This document shows, in pieces, positions 22,891 through 34,439 of a stretch of DNA of 64,000 nt. The stretch is from Blepharisma stoltei. Taxonomy: Eukaryota; Ciliophora; Heterotrichea; Heterotrichida; Blepharismidae. Numbering within the stretch: the stretch's first letter is position 1; the number at the start of each line of letters is the position of its first letter. The position numbers and the translations under genes are program-made. The notes under the pieces were generated by a model. It was not told the origin of the DNA. It searched no databases and saw only the letters and a list, made by a program, of their open reading frames with translations. The stretch covers positions 372,001 to 436,000 of the forward strand of contig CAJZBQ010000057.1 in the NCBI GenBank assembly GCA_914767885.1. The letters run 5' to 3'.

Positions 22891-23889
22891 CTAGACCTGA
22901 GCGATAAATCATACTCAATTTTAAATAAAAAAGATTAAAAAATTATTAAACTTTATAGATGCATTAAAACTATACAATTGCATAAATTTCTCTTTTTAAA
23001 TCAAATAAAAATGAGGTATATATTAATCAAGCAATAAAAAACTATAAATTATTATAATTTAATCCTCTAATAATATTTGAAAGCTATTTAAATACAAAAA
23101 TAAAGAATTATTGTGCCTAGTTTTCATTAGGCAATTCATTTAGCATTACAGCGAGTCTTCCGACCAGCTCTTTCTTAAATTTTGTTATTTTGAAAAATTG
23201 ATAGACGAGTATATTTAAACGTTTATATCCTCACAAAGTTCTGATTCTTGATGCTTTACTTTATAGAGATTAAAGCTCCTAAAAAACTAAAATTATGCTT
23301 TATAGCGTCTGTATTCCAAGATTACTCACAAAAATACCATGAAAGTTGCTATAACCTCTCTATGCCTAGAGAATGAAATTTCTCTAATTCAACAGTCCTT
23401 GAAGCAAAATACTTTCCTTATTTCCTCCCCAACTATACTTAAAAATTTGCATTCTCTCGCTTTAAGGCTGGCTTATTAATTGTCTAGCTCATCTAAATTT
23501 GAGCTTCCATCTAACAACTTCTAAGAGAATAGCTTTTTATTAAAGAGCCTGCCAAGTGAGTTCTTTTATTAGAAGAGTGTTCAATAGAAGCCAAAGTATA
23601 CACCCTTTACCTTATGAGAGAGTTTTAATCATTCAGTCAATAAAAAGCTAGATAAATACTTCACTTAGTTCAATGACAAAGTATTAATTTTGCTTATAGC
23701 TGGCTTTTTAAATTGCCTGGCTTGATAGGTAAAATAAATTAAAAATTATAAGAATAGAAATTACTTAAAGAAGAAATTATCTTTAAGTTTAGAAGTCAAA
23801 TAGCCCTAAATTTCTTTTTATCTATATTTCAAAAGACAATCTTCGCTTTAATTTGAATCGCAAAGACCTTTTTTACTCATGGCTAATAA
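22891..23889. other. AT-rich spacer between the two receptor genes
   Basis: About 1 kb with no ORF, no MITE terminal repeat and no recognised RNA. It presumably holds the terminator of copy A and the promoter of copy B. Confidence 0.5.
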
Positions 23890-26800
23890 ATGGTCTCATA
23901 TCTAAAAATCTTTCTCGTTGCAAACCTTTGTTTAGTGCATTGCTTTGACTCATCTAAAGTTTCTTTAGCAATAAATTGCGGCTCAGTAAATACTTACTGA
24001 TCAACTCTTGGATTTCTTTATTATCCATGAACATACTATACATTTGACGGTAGCTATGTTGAGGAGACAACAAATACAATTGGAAGAACTGAAAATCCAA
24101 TGGTTTATAAATTCTCGCGGTCAAGTTCCAGGACCCCTTCTTGGGCATATCTATTTCCCATACCGGAAGATGGACATTATGTGCTAATTCTTCAATTTGC
24201 AGAAATAACTTACACAGCACCATATAAAAGAGTCTTTACAATAATGTTAGGAGATACTTATACCTTAGTATCAGATTTTGATATTTTTGTAAAAGCCGGA
24301 CCTAACAATGCGTATGATATTTTTGTCGAATTTTTGGTTGTTGATGGAGCTTCCTATGTAGATGGTAACCTTGCGTCAGATAGCAACAATTATTTTATAA
24401 TTAATTTCATAAACTCAGGTATAGGAGATCCAACAATTTCAGGAATAGTTTTGGTCAAGGGGTATTGCTCAAGCGAGGTTGACAACTGTAACATGTGCTA
24501 TGATGACAGCTGCTATGACTGCGATGAAACTACGATTACGTGCAATGCTTGCAACAGTAATATGACTCCTGTCAATGGAATTTGCCAATGTAACTCTCAA
24601 GCTTATTATAAAGACTCGAAATCGCATTCCTGCTTTATTTGCGATTATTTATGTGAAGTTTGTGAAGGCTCAGGTAAATTTTTATGCAATTCTTGCTATT
24701 CTCCTAACTATCTCGTCTCACAAATATGCTTGAAAAGCTGGGACACTTGCTAAATTAGAGCCAAAGGGTGTTAAGAAATGCCAAATGATTACCATAGAAT
24801 TCTTTTTTGACAGAAATACGCAATTTTCAAAAATTGTAAACTTTTAGCTCAAACATCAAAGATGTGTCCAAAACCTTAAAGGTGGCAAAAAAAATAGCTA
24901 ACTCCCCCCCCCCATCCTTGATCGAACGACTCGCCATCGTTCGATCAAGGATGGGGGTTGAAAAAAAAAATTTATATATAAAATAAAAAAAAATATATAG
25001 ATATTTTTTTTTTATTTATTTTTAAATAAGAGGGTTAAGAATATTTAATAATTATTTTTACAGCAAAAAATTTAATTTATTTCATAAAATACCAATTTTT
25101 AATATTTTGATTTATTAGTTACCCCTTTAAATTGTATATAAATTTTAATTTGTTCCTTATTAAATTAAATTTTTTTTAAAAAAATTTTAAAGAATCTCTG
25201 TTTTATTAGATTATTAGTTTTTAAGCATATGCTAATGACTAAATCACTTCGGATGGTTGATTCCGCAGCTTTCTGTCGTCTCAAAGCCTCTGAAAACAAC
25301 TTCATTATGTACATCTTCCCAAGCTTTTGATAAATAATATATTTTTATATATATAAAAATTTGCATAATATGAAAATCGGTCGATCAAGGATGGGGGTTT
25401 TTTTCCCCAATTTTTAGGAATTTTTACAGTCAATCGTTCGATCAAGGATGGGGGGGGGGAGGAGTAAGTTTCTTTTTTGTCAAAATTTGTATCAAAAAAT
25501 TTTGTTTGCTCAAGGACGTGAAATTTTTTAAAAAAAATTATATATAAATTTTTTTTTTCTAACTTTTAATAAAAATTAAATTCGGATAATTGGAAATGTT
25601 AATTTAATTTGTAAAATTTATATTTAAAAGTGCGAGCTGTTTAAAATTAAACAGAATTAACTAGATATTTTATTTAATAATTATCACTTATATATTAAAA
25701 AAATTATTTGTTCACTGGCGGAGGGTGATTTTACCCAAAATATAGGAATTTCTCAATCGTTTTGCTCGCTCACTGAAGGGAGAACTTTAGCAAACATTTG
25801 ACCCATTTTTGATGCTTTTTGACGATTTTTGACTTTTTTGCTTGCATTTTTTTTGCAAATCTTTAAAAAAAATATAAATCCTTTGCTAATCATATTGCCT
25901 TTCTTAGCACCTTTAGCACAAGTTTAGCAAGCTCTCCGAAAAGCTGCCCTTATGGATTTTCAACAGGATGCTCTGAAGTAACTTCGATTTTAATAAATTC
26001 TCGCTTTAATTCAGACTTCACAGGGGTTTATGATGGATTTTTTCGATCTGGAACATTTGGAAACTCTTATTACTTTTTCAACTCGCCAGATGCAGATGAT
26101 CCAATCCCTGCTTTCAACAGAGGACTTTATTTTCGTGGATTATCAACATTCTTAGAGACTACTTTTGATGTCTATTTTTCAATTAATTTTTCTCTTGCAT
26201 TTTGGATATGAATACCTGAAGATTCATCAGCGAGTGAAGGCATCATGAAGCATGGCAAAGATTCTAAACTGAGTATTTATTCAAATGGAAATATATATTT
26301 TTTTCTAGAAAATGAAGAAGGGTACTTAGATTATATTTATACAGATCCAATGTCTGTGAATTATGGAACATGAATTTATTTCTCTTATACAATTTTTTAT
26401 TCATCAGGAGCAACTAATGTGAAATCATTTATGAATAATGCTCCTATGGCTACTAATGTGAAGGATGGATATATTTATAGGGGTGATTTTGAAGGCAATA
26501 CAATTGTCTTAGGCTTGGATAGAAGCAGCAACCACTTCAGAGGTTTTATTTATGCATTTCAATTCTGGAACTGTGCAGTATCTGACTTTAGTGCGTATTA
26601 TTTGGACGATTTGTGTGGAACTGGAAATATTGCAAGCTGTCTCTGGTCTTGTGCTCTTGAAGAGTGAATGGACAACAGTGTTCCCACTTTTTGTGATGCA
26701 TCATGCAATTACGGATGCGTAAGGAATGGATCCTGTAACATTTGCTTTGATCCCTTATGCAAAACTTGTCATGGATTTAATGCTGATTCATGCGATCAGT

Positions 26801-29800
26801 GCGTGGCAAATGCTTCAGGTTCTTCATGCAGCTGTAATTCGCCTTATATAGTTTCTAATTCTGGCTTTGAATGTGTTAGCTGCTCATCTGGCTGTGAATC
26901 ATGCACAGGTGAAAATCCTTACGATTGTATATCTTGCAATCCCGGGTATTATCAATTAAAGACTTGGTGTATTACTGATGATTCTAATTATCATACTCCA
27001 AACTCATGCATTGCAAGCTATGAGTTCACTAAAATTTCAAACATTCAGTACGACTCTGTTAATAGTTACCCAATTTATATGGGAAGTGATGACTTATACT
27101 ATAATGATTATGATGCAAACGATCCTTGGGTTTTACCTTACAGAGGCTTATATTTTAATGGCAATTCAATTGCATTGCTTCCTCAAAAGAATGAGACCTC
27201 AAAAGGAATTCCGCTTTGATTAAACCACACAATTGATATATGAGTAATGGCTATGCCTAGCTATAGTGCCGGTGCGATATATTCCCTTTACACTGATGAC
27301 TCTTATTTGATAATAATTACCGCACCCCCTTTCTCTTCACCCTCCTCTCATAAGTACGAGGTATGATATAACCTAACAAATTTTGATGGGCAATCTTCCG
27401 GCTTAATTGAAACGCAAAGTGCAATCTATTTGTTTAATACCTGACAGAGATTAGGATTATTAAAAGCCAGGCCATAGCCATATTGGTGAGGCAGTCACCA
27501 AAAGACCTTCTGCACAGAGGCTCTATAACACACCTCTTGTGGCTGCTCGCCATTAAGTACCCCTCCTCACCATGTTACCGACTCTCAGACGGTCCTGAAA
27601 ATTTTAAATATTAAAATATTATTTGACAAGTCCCCCTCAAATATTTTAGCTTGCCAAATTAATATTTAGCATGCTAAAATATTTAGGACCGTTAGGGGGT
27701 GGGTGGCATGGGGAGGAGGTGCTGTTCCCCTGTGGCCTGGGCCGAAACCCCCAGTTTCTCGGTAGAGGAACGCCTATGGTCCCTGGATCCAAAGGACATT
27801 GTTGAGTACCTCCATTTCCAACCATGAAAGCAGCCAAGATTTACCGGGTACACATCCCTTGAGCTTGCACTTGATTCTCGACTCAGAGCCATCCCATTTG
27901 GCCGTGGTCATAAGGCCTGAACTGCTGCTCCAAGAGGGTAGGTTGACACATGCCGCCATTTTTAATGTATGAATAGTATAATACCTGACAGAGAGTGGTT
28001 GTTTCTTATTCTTATCAGTCAGAATCAAATTTGAAGTTATTTGTAAACGATCAAATGGTTGATTCTAAAACAGAAAGCAATTATTTTTATTATGAGCACA
28101 ACTTCAAGGCTTATTTGGGAAAAGAAGTAATGAGCGGGGGATTTGTTGGATATATATATTCTTTAAAATTATACAATTATGCAATGCAATCAGTCACTTC
28201 ATGATCCTCCACATCATGCGGATACCCCTTCTGCACTGAGAGCAATATCGCTTTAATAAACTGCAAACCTTTGGAATTTTATGACATTTCTACAAAATCT
28301 TGTAATTATTGCAGCAGTTACTGCTTGCATGGATGTGCAAGAGGTGGGGATATTTGCAACTTGCATCAAAATCCACTTTGTGAATCATATGAAAATTTGA
28401 AATTCGAAGTCTGCGGCACATGCAAAGCAAATGCTAATAATATCCCGCCTTGCACTTGTGCTGATAATTTGATATATGACACTGCATCAGAAACCTGCAA
28501 GTGCAGTGATGGCTATCAGCCAGTTAACAACCAATGCTCTTCTTGCATTAGATACCTTCAGCCTAGCGAAATAAAAGGCTATTTTACGCTAACTTTTCTT
28601 AAAATAATTTTTGAGTTTTCAATCGCTGTTGATATATCTGGATTGAAATGCTCAAATATTTTTCCTACAACTATATTAGATAAATTTGGATTAGACTATT
28701 CCTGCAGTCTAGACTCTGATAAAATCACTGTTGAGCTTGGAAAGGATTTTGCTATAAGAGACGAATCAGTATCTCTTATAAAGGGTTCGCTAAAATGTGG
28801 TAATGAATGCGGATATACTGCAAATAATATAAATATAGCCCTACAGTACTCTAGTGCTCCTCCATTTCCTCTTTCTATAATAGATGCTCCTAATACAGTA
28901 TTATACAATTGCCAGGATTTGTTAATTTCAGGCCAAAAATCAACTGGAAACCTTAACTCTGCACTTGAGTACAAATGAATACTCTCATCAGACCCACCTT
29001 TGCAAGCCCTAATACAGTTCAATACCGATTTTCAAACGCAAATTTCTTATTTCTCTATTCCGAGAAGTGATTTATCAACAGCAAACATCACAGTGACTCT
29101 CATGGTTAGAAATATTTTGGGCAGTGTAGGCACAAATTCAATTGTCATTCAATCAATTCCAAATGGAATCTCAGTAAATTTTGACAGAGCTATAAGCAAT
29201 CAACAATTGGTGACTAAGTCAAATTTCTATGCAGCTGGGTCAATTGCATCGTGTGATGATATTAGCGAGCTTCATCTAAGTTGGAAACTCGAAAGCGCAG
29301 ATGGCAATTTAACAGCTGTGGATGAGGAATCTATTTGGGAAAATCAAAAATGGCCATCAAGTTTGTATATCCCTGCAAAAAGTATCCCACCATACACTAA
29401 TGTTACATTTGTTTTACAAGCTGCCAATTTAGTTTCAAATATCAAGGGAGTTGGACTAATCGAAATCTCAGTTTTTCCTTCTTCTCCAGTCATTCAATTT
29501 TCTCGAACAGATGGAGATGCTGAGGCTGACAAACCATTTTCTATTGATGCAAGTTCGAGTTATGATCCTAACGAAAATAAGCCTCTTTCCTTTGTCTGAA
29601 ACTGCATAAAAAGCAACTCAATTGATTGCTCATCATTAATAATTAAAATATGGCGTCTTCGTCTGGGCATGGCCTCCCGGCCATGCAGTCTCGACTCATA
29701 TTTTAATTATATCCGGCAAGGTTTTGCCATTTCAGAGATGGACGGCAATTCTAGGTAAGCAATTCTGGTTGTGTGCAGAGCCTAGCCCTAGTCTATTTTC

Positions 29801-32800
29801 AGGAATGGTTTTTTCCTCGTGGGGAAGGAAGGTACGGCAATTGGAAAGGGGAAGCTCAGCAGAGTCCTTTGGACCAATCGGGCAACTCCCTAGCGTGAAA
29901 CTGGGCGTTACTTCCCAGGCTACGTGTTTCCCTTTTTTTTTCCGACAGCGGACCAGAAAAATCCATTTTTTGGGTTTTTCGGAAAAGCAACCCATGTCTA
30001 CAGGCAAGTAGCTCATCCATGAGCCGTCGAAGTCGATGATACTTGTCCCGAGGAGCATCTTGGTGATCAAAGTGGGTCGTCCCCGGAGACCTTGTGGCCC
30101 GGTGCAACTGAGGCGAGTGATAGACCTGGGGTTATCACCCCGCAGTGGACGTTAAGCGTTATAAATTCTATAAGATAAGATAAGATAAGATTGCTCATCA
30201 TTAATTTCAGATCCCTATTCACCTATCTTAAGGCTACCTTCGAATTCTTTAGAAACTGGGACTGAATATGCATTTTCAGTAGCAGCTATAGCTGATTTTT
30301 CAAATGGAAGACAAGGAAAATATTCAATGCAAACTGAAAAAACTATAAAAATAAGTGCTGTTAGTTATCATGTGCCTGATTTAAATATTATCAATGCAAT
30401 CCCTGGAAGCCAATCAAACACTATGTCAGGGGATAAAAAGCTTTCATTAGCAGTTTCAGTAGAAAGTGATCCCAATAAGCAACTTTCTTATCAATGAAGC
30501 TTAGTAAGTGGAGGAAATCTTAAATTCACAACTCCGCTTGATCAATATGCAATTGCGATCTCACAAGATTCTTTAAATGCAGGAATTACCTACACTCTAA
30601 ATTTAGCTATTTTTGACGGAAGCCACTATTCTTCATTTTTTTACTCTTTTTATGCCAATTCTCCTCCAAGCTTAGGAAGCCTTGATACAGTTCCAGACGA
30701 AGGTATAGAATTAGATACCATTTTCAAAATGGAGGCTTTAGGGTGAATTGATGAAGAAAATGATTACCCATTCGACTACTCATTTGGATATTTAACTGAT
30801 AATAATAGTGTCTTTCTGAATATAAAAAATCAAAGCTCGACGCATTTTACCGCTTTTCCCTATCTAAGCAGAAGCACTTTGTCCATTTTTGTAGATGTTT
30901 ATGACAGCTTAGGAGCCTTATCAAGAAAAATTGAAAAAATAAAAGTATCGAAAAATAAAAATCTGGACAAAAATGAACTGTATTTAAGTTCCCAAAATTA
31001 TGTTTATTCAATAACTTCCAATCCACAAACATATCCTGCAACAATTGGCGATTTGTGTAGCTCTATCCTTAATAGAGACTATTATACAGACAGTGAATTC
31101 AAATATCCTTCTGATGATGACAAGGTTTTCCTACAAGAAGTTGTCAACTCAACTCTTTACTGAACTAAAAGTTTAATTGAAAAGGGCAACTTAGACAGTC
31201 AATCAATTTCAACCTTCGCAGACTTATTAAGAATGGTGACATTTAACCCTTATTTAGTGGATCATGACGTTGAAACTAAAGTACTTGAAATGATAAATTC
31301 TATAGCTGATAATATTCCAGAATCACAAACTCTGACAAATGAACAAACTGATGACTATTTTATAGCAATTGATCAATCTTACCAGTATAATGCATCAAGT
31401 CTTGTTAATAAGACTGATAGCCTTGAAAAAGGAGTTGACACAATAAATAACCTGAATAAGCTTATACTTTCACAAATGGTTATTAATGAAAAAATTTTTA
31501 TCACAACTGATAATATAGAAGCTACCTTGACAGTAATGGAAAGCAAAGACCTTGATGACTTTCAATTATATTCGAGCTCCAAAAGTGCTTCAGTAGCCTT
31601 ACCATCAAATTTTTCATCTATACTAGCGAGCTCTACATCAGAAAGTGAAGTTGGTATTGCTATGACCCTTCTGAAAGCTCCAAAGAATCCTGACAGCTTA
31701 TCATCGTCTGTTGTCGATTTCTCAATCTATGACCGGCAAAGTAATCAAAAAATTGAATTGAATATGACATTTTCTTATATCCTAATAGAAATTCCTGTCT
31801 GAAATCTTAAATCATCAGCATTTGTTCCTCAGTGTGCTTTTTTAAACACAAAATCTATGAATTGAAGCACTCAGGGCTGTACAAAGCAGCAAATAAAATC
31901 AGAAAGCATTATATGTAGCTGCAATCATTTTACGAGTTTTGCGGCTATAGACTCTGCAGCTTCAACAATAATTAACTCAAATATTGGGGATACTATAAAT
32001 GTATCTGCATGAAATAGCTTAAATGAATCAAATGCAATTGGTCTATATTTTGGTATAGCTACTTTGATAATTTATATTATTTTAGCCATTTTTACTTATA
32101 AAAAAGATAAAAAGGAAGAAAAAATAGAAGAAGAAATTAGGAAAAAGTTGAAAGGAATACCAAAAAAGCTGGAAAGAGTTATAAATAAATTTAATGAAGA
32201 TCCAAAAACTGAATATATGTCTGAAAAAGGTCAAAAAGTAACAAATTCAAAGAGCCCTATTTTGTGCTGCAAGAAGAAAATGGAAGATTGCAACGATGAA
32301 TTCAATGATGAGGCACTACAAACATCATGCTCAAAACCTCCCAAAAAAGATTATCAAGCTAAAAATTGTGAGGCTAAGGAGCTTACTGAACCCTATCATA
32401 AGGAAGACAAATCTGCCGAAATAAAAAATCCGTTTTGAAAGTGCTGTAGGAAAAAGCAAAATTATAAAAACGATCCAAAAGACCAAAGTGAAGCTTTTGA
32501 TGAGCCTGATGAAGTTTATGTTTATAGCTTCACAGATGAAATCCGCTCTGAAAGCACTGAAACTGAACAAATTAAAGAAACTAAAATAAGAAAATTGTTT
32601 GGTGTAATCTCAGAAAAGCACGAGCTCTTTAATATACTTTTGACAAGAGTGCCTCAAAATCCTAGCCTTTGCAGAATAACTTTATATTTTTTAGTTTTGA
32701 TAGGTCAGATGTTTTTTATTGGTATGTTCTACGAAACTTCAACTTCTGCATCAACTGAAACTCTTTCAATAAATTCAACAAATTCCACATCTTCTGACTA

Positions 32801-33847
32801 TAGCTCAGAAGGCTTTTCAATCAATTACAGCTGGCATGATTTTTGGATTATGGCATGATCGTCTTTATTAATGATAGTTATAGTCTCAATTCTAGGTAAG
32901 CTATTTACAGAGCGAGAAATAACTGATCAAATAACAGGAATTCAGTATTTAAAAATTAAAAGACAAAACAGAATAAAAAGATGGATAGGATTATTTTTAG
33001 CATGGGGTATTATGTTTTATTTCTTGTGAAGTATAGCATTGTATGCTATTCAGTTTGATGAAGATATTAGTAGAGTTTGGGTTCTTAATACAGGTATAAG
33101 CTATACGGTTAATATTTTGTTTACATCAGTAGTTAAAATTGCAATTACTGCTTATTTAACTATGAAATTATTAGATCTTATTGAAAAATACAAAAAGAAA
33201 AAAACTAACTCCCCCCCCATCCTTGATCGAACGATTGACTGTAAAAATTCCTAAAAATTGGGGAAATTAACCCCCGAACGATTTTCATATCGTGAAAATT
33301 TTATATATATAAAAATATATTAGTTATCAAAAGCTTGGGAAGATGCACATAATGAAGTTGCTTTCAGAGACTTTAAGACGACAGAAAGCTTCAGAATCAA
33401 CCATTCGAAGTGATTTAGTCATCAACCTAGGCTTAAAAACTCAATAATCTAATAAAATAGAGATTTTTTATTTTTAAAAAAAAAAAAATTCATTTAATAG
33501 GAACAAATTAAAATTTATACAGTTTAAAAGGGTAACAAGTAAATCAAAATATTAAAAATTGGTATTTTTATGAAATTAATTCAATTTTTTGCTGTAAAAA
33601 TAATTATTAAATACTCTTAACCCTCTTATTTAAAAGTAAATAAAAAACAATATATATATATTTTTTATTTTATATATAAATTTTTTTTCCCAAAAATTTT
33701 TTTTTTAACCCCCATCCTTGATCGAACGATGGCGAGTCGTTCGATCAAGGATGGGGGGGGAGTAAGGAAAACAATGAAGCTGAGATTCATATAACAGATT
33801 TCCAGACACCTACCTATGAAATTAAAACTGGCCAAAATAAAAGATAA
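23890..33847 (+). CDS. Polycystin-1/REJ-like multidomain receptor, copy B, split by four intervening segments
   Basis: Tandem paralog of copy A with the same domain order: signal peptide (MVSYLKIFLVANLCLVHC), malectin-like domain (LILQFAEITYTAPYKRVF), Cys-rich repeats, two LamG-like modules, REJ-like region, GPS motif (CSCNHFTSFAA), a membrane helix, a Lys/Cys-rich loop, and four more helices. Removing 1206, 544, 565 and 557 bp leaves 7,086 nt (2,361 residues) with no stop other than the final TAA. All TGA codons fall at Trp positions or at positions that are Trp in copy A. Only the last interruption is shared with copy A. The intact frame argues against a pseudogene although the germline copy is broken by two retroposons and a transposon-like insert. 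Confidence 0.85.
24899..25464. mobile_element. Family-1 MITE nested in the 9-bp-repeat element, 566 bp
   Basis: Starts CTAACTCCCCC with a palindromic terminal repeat (CCATCCTTGATCGAACGA, short loop, inverse) and ends with two direct copies and GGAGGAGTAAG. The core is close to those at 22380-22800 and 33290-33700. Confidence 0.85.
25465..25787. mobile_element. Degenerate family-2 MITE, reverse orientation, directly next to the family-1 MITE
   Basis: Recognisable by core blocks AAACAGAATTAACTAGAT, ATTATCACTTATATAT, TTGTTCACTGGCGGAGGG and TTTTGCTCGCTCACTGAAGGGAG. The left palindromic end has decayed strongly. The right border is near TA 25788. It abuts the family-1 MITE with a shared TA. Confidence 0.6.
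27435..27978 (-). mobile_element. Retroposon R2 in a coding exon of copy B, 16-bp target duplication
   Basis: Flanked by TAATACCTGACAGAGA at 27435-27450 and 27979-27994. Removing one copy plus the insert (544 bp) gives LFNTWQRVVVSY, matching SFNTWQRVILSY in copy A. On the minus strand it starts CATACATTAAAAATGGCGG and ends CTTTTAATAATCCTAA, and it is a full-length relative of 8131-8979. The body is GC-rich with no long frame of its own. Confidence 0.8.
29624..30188 (+). mobile_element. Retroposon R3 in a coding exon of copy B, 17-bp target duplication, tail (ATAAG)n
   Basis: Flanked by GATTGCTCATCATTAAT at 29624-29640 and 30189-30205. Removing 565 bp gives IDCSSLISDPYSP, matching VNCSSLISNSYSS in copy A. 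The insert begins AATTAAAATATGGCG with a nested hairpin (GGGCATGGCC then GGCCATGC, enclosed by AATTAAAATAT/ATATTTTAATT). It shares a diverged form of the common core (GTGAAACTGGGCGTTACTTCCCAG) and ends in four to five ATAAG units. Confidence 0.8.
33206..33762. mobile_element. Family-1 MITE acting as the last IES of receptor copy B, 557 bp
   Basis: Ends CTAACTCCCCCCCC and GGGGGGGGAGTAAG. The doubled direct end is on the left (second repeat worn to CCCCCGAACGATT) and the palindromic end on the right (loop GGCGAGTC). It sits at the same TA and codon phase as the IES in copy A, with identical flanks (AAAAAACTAA...GTAAGGAAAACAATGAAGC), but inverted. Confidence 0.9.
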
Positions 33848-34439
33848 AAATAGGCACCTAAGGCACAGTAAATTAAGTTTAATTTTAAATTTAAAACATA
33901 AAATCTGCTGATCCATAATAAAATTTCATAAATACCTGACAGCGATAATTTCATATTTTTTAAAGCAAAAGCTATTATTATTTTAGCTAGAGTATAATTG
34001 TTGTAAAATAAATTAGCTAATTCAAAAATAAATTTTCTACAAAATAATGGTATGAAAGCAATATAATTTTTAAATTAAAATGCTCTTATGATAATTTGAA
34101 AATATTGACGAATTAATTATAAAAAATTTTTAAGTCTTAAATGGCAATAGATCTACTAATAAAAATAATAGAGATTAATATAACTAAATATAATCAAGAA
34201 TAGATTTAAAGTTGAATTTTTGTAGTTTTTCTTTATACTATAAAATTTTTCAAGCACCATACTTAATTATACAATATGGTGCAATTTCTTAATCAGTAAT
34301 TTTTTGCTTTATCACTGTTAATTAATCTATTTGACTGTGGTTCGTTCTATTTCAAGTTAAATTATCTTTGAAATTAATCTTTAATTCAACTAAAGTTTAA
34401 TTTGCAGGAGTACGTTGTTCATATAATAATATTGGGGAC
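33848..34439. other. AT-rich intergenic region
   Basis: No gene, MITE end or RNA was recognised between receptor copy B and the second cyclin. Confidence 0.5.

Larger units (their letters stand above)
24732..25937. mobile_element. Intervening element 1 of receptor copy B, 1206 bp, 9-bp flanking repeat and terminal inverted repeats
   Basis: Flanked by GAAAAGCTG at 24732-24740 and 25938-25946. Just inside are inverted repeats GGACACTTGCTAAA and TTTAGCAAGCTCTCC. Keeping one 9-mer gives ICLKSCPYGFSTGC, matching MCLRNCPYGFSKGC in copy A, which has no insert. The junction contains no TA. A 9-bp target duplication with terminal inverted repeats resembles Mutator-like DNA transposons, but no transposase is present. 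Two MITEs lie inside it. Confidence 0.85.

Noticed and set aside
27646-28028. Overlapping minus-strand ORFs in the retroposon as genes
   Set aside because: They are short, overlap each other in different frames, have no domain, and lie in GC-rich repeat DNA where chance ORFs are long.
29724-30107. ORFs on both strands in retroposon R3
   Set aside because: Same reasons; the related copies do not keep these frames.
11305-33847. Dozens of in-frame TGA codons read as stops, implying pseudogenes
   Set aside because: They fall at Trp positions, some paired with TGG in the paralog, while TAA and TAG occur only at gene ends or inside removable segments. TGA is Trp here.
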